Shown here piece by piece: positions 61,001 through 64,000 of a stretch of DNA of 64,000 bases. Numbering within the stretch: position 1 is the stretch's first letter; each line of letters starts with the position of its first letter. The stretch is from JBFMFR01 sp040752025 (lineage in GTDB: Bacteria; Chloroflexota; Anaerolineae; Anaerolineales; UBA4823): contig JBFMFR010000028.1 of assembly GCA_040752025.1 (NCBI GenBank), forward strand, positions 22,800-86,799, in the 5' to 3' direction. The notes under the pieces were generated by a model. It made no database searches. It was not told the DNA's origin and was given only the letters and a program-made list of their open reading frames with translations. The translations under genes and the position numbers were made by a program.

Positions 61001-63919
61001 GTGCAGCGCACCACGGCGGCGCTGGCAGACGACCAGGCCATGCTGGTGCAGTTCCAGGTGAGCAAGCCGGACGGGCGGCGCTTCACGGAGGGCATCCCGC
61101 AGGGCAAGGTGTACCTGGAGAGCGCCGACGCCACGCGCCGGTTGGGAGTGTGGGTGCGGCAGGACCGCTCGATGGTAGCAATCTACAAGGACGGGGGCGG
61201 GGAAGTGGTGGTCAGCCCGGCGCTGTACCCGGCGGGAGGCTTCGAGCTAGATAGCTGGTACACGCTGCTGATCGTGCCCGACCCGCAGGGCGTGCTGCTG
61301 CGGGTGTGGCCGCAGGGCGAGCCCGGCAGCGCCGTGGAATACCGGCGCAGCCTGCCCTCCGGGCTGAGCTGGCGCATGCGGGCGGAGGCTTATTACGGCA
61401 TCACCTGGCTGGACAGCTACAGCGAAGGGGAGCTGTACAGCCTGAGCCAGACGCAGTACGAGGTGCGCCAGGTGCCCTTCGGCGAGCACGGCATCCTGCC
61501 CGGGATGTGCCAGCGGGTGTATTGGGTGGGGACCAGCCAGGAGAGCAGCCTGAACTTCGAAGGCGACGGCGAGTACACGGCGGTGCGCAGCAGTTTCGCC
61601 TACGATTCGTCCGGCAACCAGACGCGGGCGCTGCAGGCCTGGTGGGACGCCGGGCAGAGCGCCTGGCGCGACTACCGCCTGACGGCGACCGGCTACTACA
61701 CCAACACCAACGGGGTCTACCTGCTGAGCCTGCCGGGGATCAGCAACCAGTACGCCTGCCCGGCGGGCAGCCTGAACGGGGCCTGCCTGGGGAGCTACCC
61801 GGGCTTCCCGCACAACGAGGCCCTGCTCAGCTCGAGCTGGAGCCTGTACGACGGGCACAGCCAGTACAGCCAGCCGCCCACGCAGGGCGTGCCGACGGCG
61901 CAGCGCACGCTGCTGGGCTTCGCCGGGGCCAACTACACCCTGCCCGAGTACCAGGACCAGACCTTCGGCTACGACGCCTGGGGCAACCAGACCCGCGTGA
62001 CGCAGTACAACAGCCCGGGCAGCTACAGCCAACTGGCCAATGCCGAGGCGCGCACCAGCACGACGGACTACGACCCGCTGTACCACACCTACGCCCTGAC
62101 GCAGACCAACCCGCTGGGGCACACAGTCAGCTACACCTACGACTACAACCTGGGGCTGCCGCTCAGCCTGACCGGGCCGAACGGGGCGGCGACGACGGTG
62201 ACGGCCAGCTACGACCTCTTCGGGCGGCCGTGGCAGGTGGTGCGCCCGGACGACGACGGCGATCACCCAACGATGGAGTTCAGCTACCACGATGCGGACA
62301 GCCCGTACTGGGTCGAGCTGCGCCAGCGCATCACGGGCAGCCAGTACGCCGTCTACCGGCGCTTCTACAACGGGCTGGGGCAGGTGGTGCAGAGCCAGAC
62401 GGGCGGGGCCGTGCTGGCAGGGGGCGTGAGCGACGTGGTAACTGACACGGCCTACGACGCCTACGGGCGGGTGGTGCAGCAGACCGTGCCCTACGCCGTG
62501 ACCCCGTGGGACCCGGGAAGCCAGCCCACGCCTTTCGTGGCGCAGGACTTCACGCAGCAGGCGCTGACCGAGACGGGCTACGACCTGCTGGGGCGCACCA
62601 CGGTGGTGACGGGCACGAACGGGGTGGCGAGCTACGCCCTGTACTACGACCTGGAAAACTGGCAGGTGAACGGGCGCGGCAACGCCACGCGCACACGCCT
62701 GGACGTGTGGGGGCGCACCGTGCAGGTGATCCCGCTCAACGGGACGGACGTAAACAGCCCGCTCAACCCACAGATCACTTACAGCTACGACGCCCTGGAC
62801 CGGCTGGTGCAGGTGGACAACAGCGGGTTGTACACCACGACCCTGGAATACGATTACGCCGGGCGCAAGACTGGCATGAACGACCCTGACATGGGCTTCT
62901 GGCAGTACGCCTACGACACGCTGGGCAACCTGGCGGTGCAGACCGACGCCCGCGGGCAGCGGGTATGCCTGTATTACGATGAACTCAACCGCCTGCGGGG
63001 CAAACACTACCGTACAGACGATCTCTGCCCCGGTGAACCGGTTTACGATGTAGAATACCGGTACGATGAGAATACCAATCCCTATGGCATTGGGCAGCGC
63101 ACCTGGATGAGCGACGCGGCTGGCACGGCGAGCTGGAGCTACGACGCCCGCGGGCAGTTGATCGCCGAAGTGCGCGCCGTCACTGTTACCAATGGCAACT
63201 TGCGTACCGAATGGAGCTACAACTCGGCCGGGCTGCTGGCTACGATGACCTACCCGGGTGGAACCAATGGCCAGTCCGGCGAGCAGGTGAGCTACAGCTA
63301 CCTGCCGCAAATGACGCTCGACCGGGTGCAGGGCAATTTCCCTTACACCTACGTGGACAGCACCGGCTACGACGAAGCCGGGCGGATGGTGGCGCGCACA
63401 CTGGGGGAGGATGCGGTGCGCAGCCAGTACGTCTACTACCCGTGGGATACCCCGGAGCAGGGCGGGCGCTTGCAGCAGATGCTCAGCGGCACATCGTCTG
63501 TCCCAGATTCCTTGCAGGACCTGCGTTACGACTACGATCGCAACGGTAACATCCTGCACATCTACGACTACAAAACCGGCGGCCCGCAAACGCAAACCTT
63601 CTCCTACGATCCTCTGGACCGCCTGACGGGAGCCAAGGCGGAGAATGGGACGGGCGGGGCCGGCAACTACGACCAGTCTGCGGCCAGTGGGCTGGGGTAC
63701 AGCTACGATCCTGCCAACGGCAACCTGGCGAGCAAGGCAGGAACGCTGTATACTTATGGCGATATGAACCACAGGCACGCGGTCACGGCCCTGTCGAACG
63801 GGAATTCGTATGGTTATGATTCCAACGGCAACATGACGCAGCGCGTGGTGGGCGGGCAGAACTACACGCTGAGTTACAGATGTTTAGAACCGTCAAGGGT
63901 ATTGAGAGAAAGTTGTTGA
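58013..63919 (+). CDS. RHS-repeat protein, abruptly terminated
   Basis: TGGAGGGGAATT before ATG 58013 fixes the start (MFTLSAPAHTTGAALRKLGL, signal-like). The 1968-residue product has an N-terminal secretion or unknown region (about 1-370), followed by LEAFQVSNFTGAASYSLSLW and PGGLSPGLSLSYNSQVVESS (about 365-415), as in SpvB/TcdB-like RHS proteins. A long beta-rich middle ends with RHS/YD repeats (about 1340-1960) such as YDALDRLVQVDNSG, YDYAGRKTG and YDELNRLRGKHY. It ends QNYTLSYRCLEPSRVLRESC, where one expects YDAENRL-type sequence and a variable C-terminal toxin. The normal end is therefore missing, by insertion, frameshift or a chimeric junction near 63880. Confidence 0.85.
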   Translation: MFTLSAPAHTTGAALRKLGLALLHVATIVALLLAGISPHPGLAAGAITSAPPADAAASGPQPVVYPALRGAQALPPAAQPQAYSLAELPQPGALSAAEKQELLDEFAARLPQAKTAAAAGEPTLNLAVLEEAQPGEGLYAVWQVAGIEDTKGVYLEIELPTGFEWNGSEATLDAKSGAWKLPVSAGSGLLDWQISEEAQGPFTINARLVRNHKALASASLNVPEKGLNLLPSQGGTAQGLDGQVRVHFPDLGQGSLAVRVRRLTAKSMPLTLTNSLSGSPFEITAQDASGQELRHFDRPLTLEVHYAGLWRGGDEASLRLYYYDEASGEWQAMPTRLDTENDVLYASSDHLTIFDLDTQDWGEARTPTLEAFQVSNFTGAASYSLSLWTPPGPGGLSPGLSLSYNSQVVESSPPVKAQASWVGMGWSLDTGYIERTDLGAANPSDSFSIVYNGVSGVMAEDENGYYHTPEENFWRIQFDEDNNTWTAWDRQGTQYFFGDTAQTRSTYPARLDGPCPEDDGGGIEPGGSIPSYIYETWRWSLHRVRNIYGQELQYSYVSDYQEKTHACLEQVIGQTITFPRPIAVYPHEIIYPNQQYTVTFELEARGDYKASWEDEHGLHFYKRRRLKAIHIANQGQDVRRYDFNYADQALIYPYQAWQDGTPTLALVSVEEVAPDGSRLPLGSFSYADGLHLTEGENGYGGRVAFDYESDPWHEVTSAKDRTYPVTLNEPGLPPQTAKLCIFDGIAYVPRVLPFNGGTVSCNSRGQLILRGAGLVSVPAKFFQPGSAYQMYAEVASSQPAYPVGVQLGLYNGAQVLVAATASGVTSQRQLEGYTLLPMASGGAALYLHCSRNCIVGKAQTHWLTTRYRVVQKRVYDGINAEPSAFQYRYDEAATNEDLELEPGESTHSECNEFLGHALVQEIGPDGRLVWNYYHQDDARRGRPSVSLVSRAGFLDDFSAGLDANAWAGAGGGVPTVERRQGDAALKLYSSNAAWKAVQRTTAALADDQAMLVQFQVSKPDGRRFTEGIPQGKVYLESADATRRLGVWVRQDRSMVAIYKDGGGEVVVSPALYPAGGFELDSWYTLLIVPDPQGVLLRVWPQGEPGSAVEYRRSLPSGLSWRMRAEAYYGITWLDSYSEGELYSLSQTQYEVRQVPFGEHGILPGMCQRVYWVGTSQESSLNFEGDGEYTAVRSSFAYDSSGNQTRALQAWWDAGQSAWRDYRLTATGYYTNTNGVYLLSLPGISNQYACPAGSLNGACLGSYPGFPHNEALLSSSWSLYDGHSQYSQPPTQGVPTAQRTLLGFAGANYTLPEYQDQTFGYDAWGNQTRVTQYNSPGSYSQLANAEARTSTTDYDPLYHTYALTQTNPLGHTVSYTYDYNLGLPLSLTGPNGAATTVTASYDLFGRPWQVVRPDDDGDHPTMEFSYHDADSPYWVELRQRITGSQYAVYRRFYNGLGQVVQSQTGGAVLAGGVSDVVTDTAYDAYGRVVQQTVPYAVTPWDPGSQPTPFVAQDFTQQALTETGYDLLGRTTVVTGTNGVASYALYYDLENWQVNGRGNATRTRLDVWGRTVQVIPLNGTDVNSPLNPQITYSYDALDRLVQVDNSGLYTTTLEYDYAGRKTGMNDPDMGFWQYAYDTLGNLAVQTDARGQRVCLYYDELNRLRGKHYRTDDLCPGEPVYDVEYRYDENTNPYGIGQRTWMSDAAGTASWSYDARGQLIAEVRAVTVTNGNLRTEWSYNSAGLLATMTYPGGTNGQSGEQVSYSYLPQMTLDRVQGNFPYTYVDSTGYDEAGRMVARTLGEDAVRSQYVYYPWDTPEQGGRLQQMLSGTSSVPDSLQDLRYDYDRNGNILHIYDYKTGGPQTQTFSYDPLDRLTGAKAENGTGGAGNYDQSAASGLGYSYDPANGNLASKAGTLYTYGDMNHRHAVTALSNGNSYGYDSNGNMTQRVVGGQNYTLSYRCLEPSRVLRESC

Positions 63920-64000
63920 GGGCAGCCAGGGAGAGAAGTGGATCGCCGGCGTAGTCGTAGTAGAGGGTGTGGAAAAGTGGGTAAGAGCGAAGCGGTATCC
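63884..64000. other. Foreign-looking sequence after the RHS repeats
   Basis: After about 63884 the RHS frame loses its YD-repeat character and soon stops. On the minus strand this end is open as SYPLFHTLYYDYAGDPLLSL, then AALNNFLSIPLTVLNIC, which could be the end of another gene such as a transposase. Too little is visible to name it. Confidence 0.35.

Noticed and set aside
61247..63778. Minus-strand open frame (843 codons) across the RHS gene
   Set aside because: Antisense shadow of RHS repeats; composition dominated by Val/Gly/Arg/His with no motifs.

Overview
The window is about 64 kb of GC-rich bacterial chromosome. No rRNA, tRNA or CRISPR array was recognised. The gene content points to a filamentous or anaerobic Chloroflexota, most likely an Anaerolineae-like lineage; this is an inference from protein style, since there is no marker gene. 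The style is many lipoproteins with Pro/Thr-rich linkers, very large secreted adhesin-like proteins, a Reg_prop sensor kinase, stand-alone VapBC/PIN modules, GAF-rich diguanylate cyclases, and a large 2-hydroxyacyl-CoA dehydratase activase typical of anaerobes.

Layout. 1-1.8 kb: end of a MacB/LolD-type ABC exporter operon. 1.9-8.7 kb: a 7TM-PAS-GAF-GGDEF cyclase whose first transmembrane segment is cut off by an in-frame amber codon, a lipoprotein phosphoesterase and a secreted LRR protein. 9.2-13.5 kb: a bacterial NLR-like STAND NTPase with an N-terminal EAD1-like domain and 35-residue C-terminal repeats, a lipoprotein, and an MNT nucleotidyltransferase beside a deleted HepT remnant. 13.5-21.5 kb: aldo/keto reductase operon, a DUF2202/DUF4405 pair with a palindromic operator, and a 1491-residue secreted multidomain protein. 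21.8-31.6 kb: orphan hybrid-type sensor kinase, AbiEii-like pair, AlkD/DinB/cupin operon, PLL-lectin-like lipoprotein, an RHH regulator with a well-resolved operator plus an SRPBCC protein, and two PIN toxin-antitoxin pairs. 31.7-37.4 kb: ABC-2 exporter operon and a Ser/Thr kinase fused to an MFS transporter. 37.6-46 kb: three secreted proteins, then an MFS/ArsR resistance-type unit. 46.3-57.5 kb: TPR-TolB protein, CcrM-like DNA methyltransferase, RAYT transposase, broken endonuclease-like gene, Nudix hydrolase, 1469-residue activase, second DNA methylase. 57.7-64 kb: a CRP-like site and an RHS protein that ends abruptly near the window edge.

The strongest cross-cutting pattern is dispersed palindromes. 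One family has a CCCGGAGTTT core and covarying outer arms, a second has AGAAACC arms, a third begins GTAGGGGCG, and a fourth has a GTGCAACGCAC core. They occur between genes, and the third and fourth also occur inside reading frames. A RAYT (REP-associated tyrosine transposase) in the same window is a plausible mobiliser and itself carries two copies of the third family. Other notable items are the kinase-MFS fusion, the NLR-like gene, the RHH operator embedded in a promoter, the TGTGA-N6-TCACA site, and two genes inactivated by internal deletions.
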